Shown one piece after another: positions 1-10,346 of a DNA stretch of 64,000 nt; position 1 is the first letter of the stretch; each line of letters opens with the position of its first letter. Where the stretch lies: NCBI RefSeq assembly GCF_947507565.1, contig NC_089194.1, forward strand, positions 1,798,001 to 1,862,000, given 5' to 3'. The DNA is from Oscarella lobularis (taxonomy: Eukaryota; Porifera; Homoscleromorpha; Homosclerophorida; Oscarellidae). The position numbers were made by a program, and so were the translations under genes. The notes below the pieces were generated by a model. It saw only the letters and a list, made by a program, of their open reading frames with translations. It ran no database searches and was not told the origin of the DNA.

Positions 1-2993
1 TACGTACAGTTCTTTTTGACTTGGAGTTTCTGTAAAAGCATGAGAAAAACAAAAAGCTGATAACATTGAATGGAACTGGCATCGGCGGATAGAACGTATA
101 TTCCATCACGATCTCACTGCGAGCAAATTTGTATTCAGTTTCTGCGTTTTCCTGCAAAAGAAGAAATCGCACACGTCTCTATATATACGAACTTTCCTTG
201 TGTACCTGAATTTCGTCGAATTTGCTAAATACTAGCCCAAAAAGAAGACCGAGAAGAATTCTATCGGATATGATGAACCAAATGAGAGCAACAATGCTAC
301 CAACAATTGTTTCGGCTCTTGAATCTGCCTCAAAGCCATCAATCTCGGCATCTCCAAGGGAAGTCCAGAATACAGTTCGAAAGGACGGTATAAATCTACA
401 CAAAAAAACAATAAATATATATAACACTGCTCTTTTTAATTAATTCACCCGTCAACAAGAGATGGTACGGTATTATTGGAAGAAGGGTCGTTACTAAGCG
501 GTCCTGCAGCGTAAATGCTCGCAATGGCAATAGAAAAGCCGACCATGAAAATAAGAAGCATGACGAGAAAGGTGAAAAAGAGTTGAAGCATTCCAATAAA
601 GGACAGCTGAACGGGTCCCAAAACGCGATGAATTTTCAAAAAGGAGAGCACTCGTATGCAGCACCCAAGAGCCGCGCAACCGTAGAGATGATACGAAATT
701 CGCACGAATTCGGACGTTTTGAATGCGTCAGCGTAGAATGCAAGAAAGAGAAGAACGTAATAGGTGATAAAGATGAGCAGGAGTATGATGTCCAAGATTG
801 TCTCTGCACTTTTGAAGTAGAGCGTCGCTTTGCCGTTTTGCGCCATGCGAGCGAATTTAAAGACCTCTTGCAGTAGAAAGCCGACGACATATACTAATAT
901 AACCCAGTCAAAAGCAGTAAACGAATTCCTTTCGTCGCTTATTTCGGTGTTGAAAATAAACGTGAGAATGAGAAGCACGATGAAGATGAAGTAGCTGACA
1001 AGATCTGCAGTAAAGGCGACTATAGGCGATTTGTGCAATACATTTAGTCTGTCTGCCACACACGGCAGAAAAACGATAAGAAGGAGGCTCGCCGCTATTT
1101 CTTTGGCCATTTTCAATTTGGAACTTGCCTTGCCTGTGTACAGACTACCCTGCCAAATTTCTTCAACATAATCTTGGACAATAGGACTGGAAACAAACTG
1201 GTTAGAGATGAGCGTTTATTACAGATTAATTAACAAGTATCAGTGATTTAGCTTACTCGCTTCATTTCCGTTTTCACAGCGTAATCTATCAGCCCCGTGC
1301 TGAGAACGTTTCGAGCGGATTTCGCCGTTCCAGCGTGAATCATTTCAACAGCCAACTCTTCCAAAGAGTCCGCTTCGGCTTCCATATCCAATTTGTACGC
1401 TCCAGAGAGCTGAGCACCCGTTCTAAAAGCGCGGGAAATTTGAAGACTGACAAGCAAGGGATCGTGACACTCGATTATGGGCTCCGGATTGCTGAGCAAC
1501 TGGAGTTGCTCGTAGTGCAGCTCAGCGAGTTGCTCAGACGAAAGATCAATAGAGGAACTTACGCTAACAAGCAGAGCGCACGCTTTCTCATTTTTCGCCG
1601 TCAGAGCCATATAGAGCGGGGTCCGATTCAATTTATTTTTTGCGTGAACGTCGAAGCCATTTTCAATCAGATAATTCAGCGTTCCAAACGCTTTGGAACC
1701 GCCGCGAGCAGCCTTGTGGAGCAACGTTGCTCCCGTGGAGTCAACGAGTTGAAAATCGACTCCCAATTCTTTCGCCTTTTCTAGAATTCTGACGTTACCT
1801 TGTTGGGAGGCGGTGTGACAAACGTTACCGCCCTTCGCTCCTTTGACGTTGGGATCGTATTTTTTATCGAGCAACAGGGCGAATTTTTCGTCGGAGTCTT
1901 TTGCCGAGAGCCCAGCGGCCAGAACGAGAGGAAAATCGGAGACAATTTTGGACTTTTCGTCCGGTTTAGCGCCGTTTTCAAAAAGAAACTAATTTTGAAA
2001 AGTATTAGATAAGAATTCGATTTCGAGTATTTTTTCTACCTGCACTGTTTTAATAGATCCCCCTAATACAGCAGGCCAAAGAAACGAATCTTTAAATTTC
2101 AACGCAGTTGGGGGAAATTGATCAACTATCAAGTCGACAATATCCCCGTAAGCGGAGCGCGAAGGGAGAGCGAGAAACGACTCGTCGGCGTTTTGTAAAG
2201 TGAGAAGCAAAACGTCAACGGGCGATGCCCCGGATGCATTGGCCTGGGTCAAACTGCACCCGGAATTAATAAGCAACTGGACTTTTTCACAGCTAAGATG
2301 AATCGATTCCACTTGGCACTGCATATGTTAAATACATATTGGACTATAAAACGTTGATCTAAGATGCGACTAACTGCGTAATGGAGAGCCGTTGAACCTT
2401 TGGAGTCGGCCAAATTGGCGTCGCGATAAGAGGAGAGCATTGCTTGCAATGCGACGAGAGGAAAATTATATGATTTTGCGGCGTAATGTATAGCTGAAGC
2501 GCCGGAATCGTCCGCAATATTCACGTCCGCTCCGCGCTCCAACATCAGCCTAACCACTAGAGAGCAAATATTTATTTCATTGGGAGGGAGGAGCGTAGTT
2601 TTATTGGCTATTTCCTAAGATAACCGCAATAGGATGCCTAGGGCATTATTGCATAGTTTCTCTCGTTGACTTAGTCTGTGTCTGTGACCCCTGGCTGGGG
2701 ACCCCCAATGCATGCAAAAGAGAGAACTCACTTCCTAAGCAGGAAGCCGTCGCTTCGTCGACGATAACCTTGCTCGATTCCTTCGCTAATTCCGAAAACG
2801 ATTCGCAGAGAAGATGAAGGGCGGTTTGCTTTCCGTTGATCTTATTGTTTATCACGCTAGCGCCTTCGTCTAAGGCGGCCTGGAGGCGGTCGATTTGGTT
2901 GCGATCGAAGGATGTGACCGCTCTGCGGAGGCATTTTTCATGGTAATTCTCCTTTCGCGTTGTCACGGAGAATTTTACGAGCTCAACGTCCAT
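1..2993 (-). CDS. TRPC-like cation channel with N-terminal ankyrin repeats (C-terminus outside window)
   Basis: This is a plasma-membrane cation channel of the TRPC type. The chosen start is the Met at 2993 (MDVELVKFS). Ankyrin-like repeats follow in exons between about 2990 and 1250 (for example LMLERGADVNIADDSGAS and TALHYAV). A linker helix 'KFVSSPIVQDYVEEIW' at about 1180 matches the pre-S1 region of TRPC proteins. The transmembrane block is 1116-445, the pore and last helix 427-207 (FRTVFW, then a helix ending FSKFDEIQ). The next exon reads ENAETEYKFARSEI then PVPFNV, the TRP-box region typical of TRPC (VEWKFAR, PxPFN). Exons are joined by short GT-AG introns. The gene continues beyond position 1. 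Family assignment is secure; the exact subtype is not, because the selectivity filter is diverged. Confidence 0.85.
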
Positions 2994-3398
2994 GACAGTT
3001 AATTTGAACGCTTCTCAGTCGCGGGGGGAAGGGGTGTACTGGTATGAAAAGAGAGCAGGGCTCTCTTTTTAGAGTCTAGAAGTCTAATTGGCCCCCTCCT
3101 CCAACATAATCATTCGGTCGACGTCTAGCTGGGAAAGGAATTGTTTTCAATGTATAGTTCCCACCCATTTTGAGTGACTTGCGCGAGCGCATCGAATGCT
3201 ATAGGGTTGTGGTTCGGGTGCCAGAAGGCCAGGGATGAAATTAAAACGTCCCAGATGGGGTCACAGTCGCCCATCGGAGAGTAGGTGCGGTGTTAGACGT
3301 TAAGACTACCCAGGAGGGAAACACTAACAAAGATTTATTTAAGACTACCCAGGTGCATCAACAATGACAAAGGGACAAGGTTACCGGACCTCCAGGTG
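2994..3398. other. Intergenic stretch with 3' UTR of the TPR-CHAT-FYVE gene
   Basis: No coding exon is evident. On the minus strand an AATAAA (plus TTTATT, 3334-3339) lies about 60 nt past the TGA of the upstream TPR-CHAT-FYVE gene, so a 3' end is expected here. A 13-mer, AAGACTACCCAGG, occurs at about 3302 and again at about 3341, flanking that signal. The rest would hold the 5' region of the channel gene. Confidence 0.5.
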
Positions 3399-6300
3399 TC
3401 ATTTCTGCTGAATAAGAGATCCTAAAACGAGGCAGGAACCAATAGTTAGCCAGCCAGCCAGGATGCAAAGTGTCTACCTTCCGGAAACATAAGCTGACAA
3501 GACATACAAATTCCTGCGACGCGACGAAGAACAGAAGGCTCAGTCTCCTCCCAATCAGCAGGCGTCTGATCATAGCATTTGGAGCAGAGCACCTAAACAG
3601 AACCCCCTTAGGAAAACCTCTCGTTTTTTCCTGACTAACTCTATCGCAAAATCTGCAGTGATATCTTCGTCGAAAGAGAGAAAACTTCGCCTCGCATAGA
3701 GAACAGGAATTCGGTTTGTCTTTCGAGGCGACGTTACCGGATAAACCCGATTGGAGTTTGCGCGTGAAATCGTGTTTTAAATTCTCCAAAACGCTAATGA
3801 GACGCGGAGAAGACGAGTAAACGGCCTCCGCGTCCTCTCCAGATCCCTCGAAGGGACCCTCCTTCGCCTCTACACCTATTTCTAAAATAAAAAAGGCCTA
3901 GTTCTCACACTTAGGATAGGGCTGCCTTTCTAGGTTTTTACTCGTTAAATTTTCGAGGCAAACTATCGCTTTGCTGGCTAATTCTTCGCTGTATACGTCG
4001 CTTGGTGAGAGAAGAACGTTTTCTTCGTGATCAGCTATTTGATAGATGCCTAAAGACTCGAGAAAAGCCCGTGGTTCGTCCATGGCCCATACGCCGTAGA
4101 GAGCGGAATCGTCTTCAGGAATTGTCGCCTTGGCGCGACGCAACTGCGACCAGAAGTTCGAGACTTCTGCGAATTTTTAATTTTAATTTTACCGCGAATT
4201 GAATTCCCATGTTCGTTTGATGTTCCAATGGAAGAATGCAAGCCAAACGTCGTAGACACTCTTCCCTCTCTTGAGTAAGCGCTAAAAATAAAAACAAATA
4301 AAATAAAAATTAAATATTAAATATACTCTTACCAATCAAACTATTGAGAAAATTCAAAACGATATTGAGAAGATCCAATTGGCTGCTTTCGAGAGGAAAC
4401 ACTAGAACGTCTTCTTCTCTCGCGTTCAAGCGAAAGGAAAACCCGAGAACAAGTAGTATTTCTCTCCAGGACGGAAAGATAAAGAAATCGTCATCTAGAT
4501 CAGTGAGCAGTGTCGAATGCCCAGACCTGCCTTGATTTAGTTTCGAAATAGCTGAATTGATCTAAACACTAAGGTAAGAAGGGCCCCAAATACGCAGAAA
4601 AATGAATACCAGATTAGCTAGAAGTCGAAGAAACTTCACTACTTGACCACTCGAAAAATCGCAGATTAATATCAGCTGAAGATAATCCAAAAACTTAGAA
4701 GGACCTCATATTTAAAATAAATTGACTTAGAGGGGACTAAAGGAGAGATATGCTGGCCTACTTTGATCTATTCTCGATTGAGATTCAATTCTACGCGTAT
4801 CCGCTTCCTGCATGTCGACAGTGCCGTCGTTTCCAATGACAACAAAGCCGGACCAATGTATGGGATCAATAAAACCGCGGCGAGATCGAATGTGAACCAT
4901 TCCCTGGCGAATCGCCTCGGAAATCGACAAACCGCGATGCAAACCCTCAAATTAAACACTAGACTTTTCTCCTAAACTATTAATTATTATTAGTATTTAC
5001 CTCGTATAGGGCGAACACCATTTCGTCGGTGGCGCGATCCGGCGGAGACCAGAGCGACAGAATGACGGCACGAGCGCCGGCGAGAAGAAACGATCGCGCC
5101 GTGCAGAGAAGCGAATCAGCCGTCACGAGATCCTGATTGGCTACCGAATTAAATCCGCTCAAAACGACGAGTTTCGCTGCGAGACTCATCTGAGATAAAT
5201 CATTCGGCGTGATAAGATAATCTTTTTCGGTTATTTCCGGGCCGGACGCCGGGGACGGCGCGACGACGAAGGAGCCGAGTTCCCACGAGCCAAACGTCGC
5301 CAAATGAATGACAGTCGCTTGGAGGACTTTGGAAAGAACGCGCTCGCGAGTGGGACTCGTTCCCGTCGACGGTTCGAAGCCGGGACCGAGTAGAAGGGAC
5401 ACGTGACGCGCTTCGCGTTCGGCGAAGGGGAGATTCGATGGGGTCCAGTGGCGACCGTGATATTTAACTGTTTCGGGGAGGGACGGGTTGCCGAGTATTA
5501 GGGCCGATGTTATTTCGGCGTTTTCGCCCGTGCCGGATATGCGGCGACCGCGGGAAATGCGCGCGCGCGGGCTCTGGTCCATCGCGAGCGTTTGAAGACA
5601 CGGCATCAAACGAGTGCGATAGGCTAGAAAGATAAATAGAGGAGGAATGAGTGACGTTTCGACGGGTTGTCAATCACTAAAGATAGACAGGCTGTCTTGG
5701 CAATCATTAGTGATTGATAGGCTGTCAATCCTTAGAGATTGACGGGGTAGAATATTAAACAGAACGCGAATCTTTGCTAGAGAAGGAGGGACATTCACCT
5801 ACCTGATGACAATAGCTTTCGTCCCGACGACACAAGCGACGAAAAAGGCAGAAGATACATATTCCCATGAGGAACAATAACCAAATCAGCGCAGGCCCAA
5901 TCGCCGTCGAGAAGCTGCGACAAATGACGTTCCACCGGCCCAATGAGCACATCATAAAGCTCCTTCATGGACGCCTGCAAAACAGCGGAATAACCCTCCC
6001 CAGCGGGAGCGGCCAAATAACTAGATCGATTCGGATGAAGCAGATCATCGTTTCCAATTGTAGAATACGCCAAACCGTAGCGATGAGCAACGCTAACCAT
6101 AGAACTATAAGGAGGAGGAGGCGCTTCTTCGCCCAATGCCGCAGCGCCGCCGCCGCCGCCGCCGCCGCTCTCCGCCGTCGCCGTCGCCGCCAAATCCTCA
6201 ACAAAAAGTTTCGGACAGAATCGTTGCTCACAGACACGTGATGGTATTCCGGCGGGAAGAGTGGATACAATGTGATGCGTTTGTTTAAGAAACGGAGCCA

Positions 6301-8400
6301 AATATTGAACAGCGTCCTTAGGCCAGTGATGAAACTTCGCCAAGCCGCGCCAATGCGGATGAAGAACCCAAATGTAGAGACCAAATTCCGTGTGAACGTA
6401 GAAAAGAACTTGGGCATCCAATTGCGTAACCAATCTCACAATATCATCATAACTCATTAAACCGGCGGGCAATTGCCGAAATGGATTCAATAATTGAATA
6501 TCTTGCTTGGGAAGAACTTTTTCGACGTATTCTCTCGCTAGAAAACACTCGGCAACGCGGAGAGCTTCCTTCGTATCGCCTCTGAGTGCGAGAAGGTGAA
6601 TTAGCTTGGAATAGGCGCCCTGAGGCATTTCAACAACGCGTTGTTTCAAACGATCAAACGAGCCAAATTCGCGACGCATCGTCTCGAACGTATCAATAGC
6701 CGTTCTCAAATGAAACTCGGCTTTTTGGTGATGCCCCTTATTCCCGTTAAAATAAATCGCGCCCAATTTTTCGTGGCATTGGAGACTCAGAACGGGATCG
6801 CCGTTTCCGCACAATTCCAAAGCGCTTTTCAAATTCGAAACGCCTAGGAGAAAATTCCCTAGTCCGTGATAATGCGTCACGGCCACGTGGCAACACACAG
6901 ACGCCTCGAGAAGTTTATCGTTTTCCTGCTGTGCTCCAACGCGTGCTTCCTCAAAATAACCAATAGCAACGTCGTAGCGTTTCAAATGATAGCGCACCAG
7001 GCCGAGATCGTGTAGGCAACGCGCTCGCGCCGGGGCGCAATCGCCGGCGAGTTGGAGCGCCTCTTCGAAACATTTCGCCGCTTCCGCGTACTGGCGAAGC
7101 GTCAAATGAGCGCGTCCCAGTTCGCTAAGCGCTTGAATTTGCCCGCGTTTATCGCCCTCCTTTTTTACCACGTTCAATTGGGTTCCGAAATGCCAGACGG
7201 CTTGACGTACGTTCGCGAGAACGCATTGGATTTTTCCCAGGCGAAAATGCGCCGCTGCCAAGGCGACGCGATTCTGTAATTGACGTCCGAGTTGGAGCAA
7301 CTCTTCGAAGTATTTTATCGCCTTTTTAAAATCGCCTAATACGTGAGAAACGTTTCCGAGGCGTTCGAGGAGGGACGCTCTTTCCGTTGGATCGCCGCGT
7401 TTTTCGACGAGCACGCGTTCCTTTTCGTGGCACGCGAGAGCGTTGTGGAAGTCTTTGAGCTCGTGGAGACATTTTCCCTGGTGTTTTAGCGATTCGATTT
7501 GAAGAGGAATGTCGTTTTGGAGTGATGCGAGTGCTTCTAGTTGGGTGAGATGAGCGAGAGAGGCGTGACTGTCGCCCACGTCTTGGAGAATTTTCGCGAG
7601 GGTGAGGAGAATGGGGGGGAGAGTTGCTTGGGGCCGTTGGAGAAAATCTGAGACAATTATTGCTGCCTCATAAACGTATGTGCTGACTACTAATTTCCTT
7701 GATTCGACGAGATTTTCGGCGATTTTTAGCAACTTTGATAACAAATCAGAATCTGTAATAATTAATTAATTAAATAGATATTTATTTTGGATGTTACTTT
7801 TAGACGTGGTGGCCGTGGAGTTGAAGTCAATGAGAAGCGAAGATTGGATACTTGCATCTGCTAATTTCAAAAGAGTTCCATCTTCCAAGATCTTGTTTCT
7901 ACTAGCCGAATTCAATGTAAACCATTTGCAGTAGTACGCAAACGATTCGTCGTGACATTCCATTTTTTGCAAAGCCTTGTACGCAGTTTTATAGCACTAA
8001 AATAATTTTTTTAAATTAAAAAATCAATAAACGATTCGTAGGTTTTCTACGAACCTGCAAGGCTCCGATCTCTAATTTCAACGCTTTTTTGACGTCATCG
8101 AGACAATCGACGTAAGATCCGAGACGATAATAGGCCACGGAACGATTATTGAAGAAAGTGAAATTTCCTAGCTGTGAGTCCAAATCGAGAGCCGATGTCA
8201 TGTACCTGACCGCTTTTTCGTAGTCGCCTTCCTTTAGAGCTCTGCTTCCGATCGCTGCATCGGCCTTCGCCTGTGCAGAAAGCGTCGAGGGGGCGAAGGA
8301 TCCTCAAAAGAGGCCTCACCTGCAACTGACGCTCGTTTATTTCTAGTGAGTCGGAACCTTCGGAGAATTCCCGTTTTAGAATTTCGACTAGCTTTGCCAT
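3399..8400 (-). CDS. TTC28-like protein: TPR repeats, CHAT domain, C-terminal FYVE-type zinc finger
   Basis: A large, probably cytosolic scaffold. The start Met at 8400 (MAKLVEILK) begins a TPR-like segment in exon 1 (8320-8400) and the next exons (FFNNRSVAYYRLGSY). A long exon (5803 to about 7755) holds many TPR units, a Gly/Ala-Pro low-complexity loop near 6120-6190, and the CHAT start (LVIVPHGNMYLLPFSSL). The CHAT core is in exon 5001-5623 (IHLATFGSW, LVVLSGFNS, AGARAVILSLW) and exon 4762-4945 (WSGFVVIGND). Exons at 4333-4551 and about 3960-4280 keep the frame open into a zinc finger with eight spaced cysteines (CSLC, YHCRFCDRVLC, CSKC, CMSC). The stop is TGA at 3399-3401. TPR-CHAT resembles TTC28; the FYVE addition is unusual. 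The canonical CHAT His/Cys pair is not preserved. Confidence is high for TPR-CHAT and moderate for the fusion. Confidence 0.82.
5668..5751. repeat. Imperfect ~30-bp tandem repeat, three units, in a CHAT-gene intron
   Basis: Three adjacent variants of TGTCAATCactaaagATtGAcaGGC occur inside the intron that separates the long TPR exon from the CHAT exon. Each unit contains TCAAT(C)..TTAG..ATTGA and can fold on itself. There is no coding role. Confidence 0.6.
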
Positions 8401-8516
8401 TCACGCTGTTTTTGCTCCTCGAAGGTGACGTAGCGCGCGGTACAAAGAAGCACGTGCCACCAATTTATTTGCACAACATTTCAAATAAAAAATAATTAAA
8501 ATCATGTACTTTTAAT

Positions 8517-8862
8517 TAATCCGTTCGTATGTGCACTTCAAAAGAGACGATGATGCAAAAAATGCGGTGAGGCCCCCTTTGGGGAATAGAAAGCGTACCG
8601 TCGCACTGTTCCGATATTTCCACGGTTTCTCCGAACTGCAGCGTGAATTTTCGATCGCTATGCGCTTCGTAGTTGTAGATCACCCAAAAAATGGAGGCAA
8701 AAGTGATCGGCGACGTCCGGGTGGACAGATCGCCTTTCTCGTCGCGAAAAACGGCACCGAATCGTTCGTACTCTTACCGACGCCGTAGTTTGCATTCATC
8801 GTTAGCTCCCACTCCGTTATCGAAGCCGAAATCGACCGTTTTCTTCGTGTACGCAACGCCAT
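8517..8862 (-). pseudogene. Orphan SH3-like exon pair (DOCK-like N-terminus), possibly a gene fragment
   Basis: Read on the minus strand, an exon from Met 8862 (MALRTRRKRS...) ends in NYGV at a GTAAGAG donor. It joins in frame to an exon containing IYNYEAHSDRKFTLQFGETV then EISEQCD. That pattern resembles the first half of an SH3 domain like the one at the start of DOCK proteins (AIYNF.., LSLQIGDTV). The expected second half (a W-Y-R-G-like strand) is not found before the next gene begins at 8400; without further splicing the frame stops near 8517. It could be a truncated pseudogene, a micro-protein, or an exon of a gene I could not follow. The SH3 likeness is my reading from pattern only. 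Confidence 0.4.
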
Positions 8863-9235
8863 TCTTCGACCAAGTGTTCGTTGACTTCGTTTCTCGATGT
8901 CCGGGCGTTCGACGAAATGCCTGCGAAAGAGGATCTACGAAACGTAAGACGAAACCGCGAAGAAGAAGGACGGCGACCACGAGGCATTGTACGCCATCTT
9001 GAGCTCGAAGCGTGAAATATTGCATCATTTCCTGCCAAAAATAGAAATGCTGACTACGATTATGATGTAATCCCTAGTCCAACGGTAATTGAAAATTCGC
9101 ACCTAATCGAAAGAGCCAACGAGAGCGCTAGATAAGACCCACGTGATCGCAACGGACCAATGAGCGCGCTGGGCGGGGCTTACCGTGCTCAAAAGCGAAG
9201 CGCACACCGATTCTCCTTCAGTTGAGGCTTAGGGT
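8863..9235. other. Short intergenic stretch, probable promoter region
   Basis: No supported coding exon. The sequence becomes GC-richer toward 9200. It would contain the 5' flank of the SH3-like fragment (minus) and of the plus-strand GC-rich unit that follows. Confidence 0.3.
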
Positions 9236-10070
9236 GGGTGCGGCGCGGAGCAATCTGCGTCTCATCCTTGACGGACTGGCTCGGGAGCTTTGACAAAAGG
9301 CAGTCTGGATCGTCGGATCAGCGTGGCCCACGGATTAATCCCGTGCCGGAGCCTCTAAGCAGGGCGATGGGGGGCTTCGGCCTCGGTTCACGCACTGAGC
9401 ATAATGATCGCTTATATGTCTTATTGTTGCCAAACGAGCACGGCCTGCGTTAGGCAGAGTGGGCACGGCTCGGAGGGGGTGTCGCAAGCGGTCTGGTTGC
9501 CGGCACTTATCTCACCAACTGGCACGATTAGATTGCGGATGATCAGGCTCAGGAGAATTCGATCTGGGCATTGCACCGTCTTTACTGTTGACTCCTACAA
9601 ACTGTGGTCAGCCGCTCTCCACTCCTCAAGCCCCGGTTCTTCTCATTTCCACATACCGAAGGGTTTGATACCAGCGCGCCGGGGATTCGGTATAAGGGGC
9701 CGTTTCTAGCGTCCAGGCGGGTACTGGTGGGGTGGCCTATGAGGTCGCAACTCGCCCTCACTTTTTGGAAGGGAGTCATCGCTTTGCGAAGACTTCCCTG
9801 GGCTACGAAGCGTCCGAACCTCCACGTTGGTGTAGCCTGGGTTGCGCTAATACGGACGCAAACCAAAAGGTACGTACAACGATTAATTGACAGTAGCTAA
9901 TAGGTCTTTTCTTCTAGGTCGCGCGCTCAAGGACGAAGAGAGAACGAAAAACGACCGATTCGTGAAGGCCCGGAAGAACGATCGACGAGAAAAAGTACAC
10001 TGAACACGTTAGATTAGATTTCTCTGCATGATTGTACTGTAAAATCGCGTGTGTGTACGTGAAAATAAAG
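9236..10070 (+). ncRNA. Candidate spliced non-coding or untranslated transcript, GC-rich, unassigned
   Basis: From about 9236 to 9868 the base composition is clearly GC-richer than neighbouring introns and no reading frame shows family features in either direction. A consensus donor (AAAAG|GTACGT at 9869) and a pyrimidine-rich acceptor (CTTTTCTTCTAG at about 9918) bracket a roughly 50-nt intron, matching local intron size. AATAAA follows at about 10062. These suggest a plus-strand polyadenylated transcript. I compared it by eye with 5S, 7SL, 7SK, U1-U4, U3, RNase P/MRP and telomerase RNA and recognised none. Short frames on both strands exist but look random. Alternative: a decayed repeat or a lineage-specific protein. 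Confidence 0.35.
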
Positions 10071-10346
10071 TGTCTGCAACTCAAACGTTTGCGTGGCCTC
10101 CCAGACTCGATTCTCGCTCATCCTGCTATCTAACGACCGTATCGATCGATGTGGAAGGTAAAGGAAAGCGTTGGACGTTCGTTTCGCAAAGAAATTCGCT
10201 CGTAACTGAGATCGAGGCCCGTGATTTCGATTTCAGACCTAAGTCCGCTATATAGGAGGCTTAGAAAAGGCAACAGGGATAGGTAAGGACATCAGCAAAG
10301 ACAAGCAAAGAGTCGTAGATCTAGGGACAAGAGAAAAACAAACAGT

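Noticed and set aside
3882..3910. An ultra-short 27-33 nt intron before the FYVE exon
   Set aside because: Those joints give a stop or the wrong frame, or need an extremely short intron; a standard 60-nt intron from GTAAAAAC in the preceding exon restores the frame.
5360..5385. tRNA-like B box (GGTTCGAAGCC)
   Set aside because: It lies inside the CHAT coding exon, with no A box or cloverleaf around it.
6120..6200. Expanded GCC/CGG triplet repeat as a separate element
   Set aside because: It is a short Gly/Ala run within the TPR-CHAT coding exon and only a handful of triplets long.
1..8400. One giant TPR-CHAT-FYVE-ankyrin-TRP channel gene
   Set aside because: After the zinc finger the frame meets TGA at 3399-3401 with AATAAA about 60 nt later, and the channel has its own good Met at 2993. 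Two genes explain the data better.
9236..9868. Telomerase RNA, RNase P/MRP, 7SL or U-snRNA gene
   Set aside because: No CUAACCCU-type template and none of the conserved boxes of these RNAs could be found by eye on either strand.
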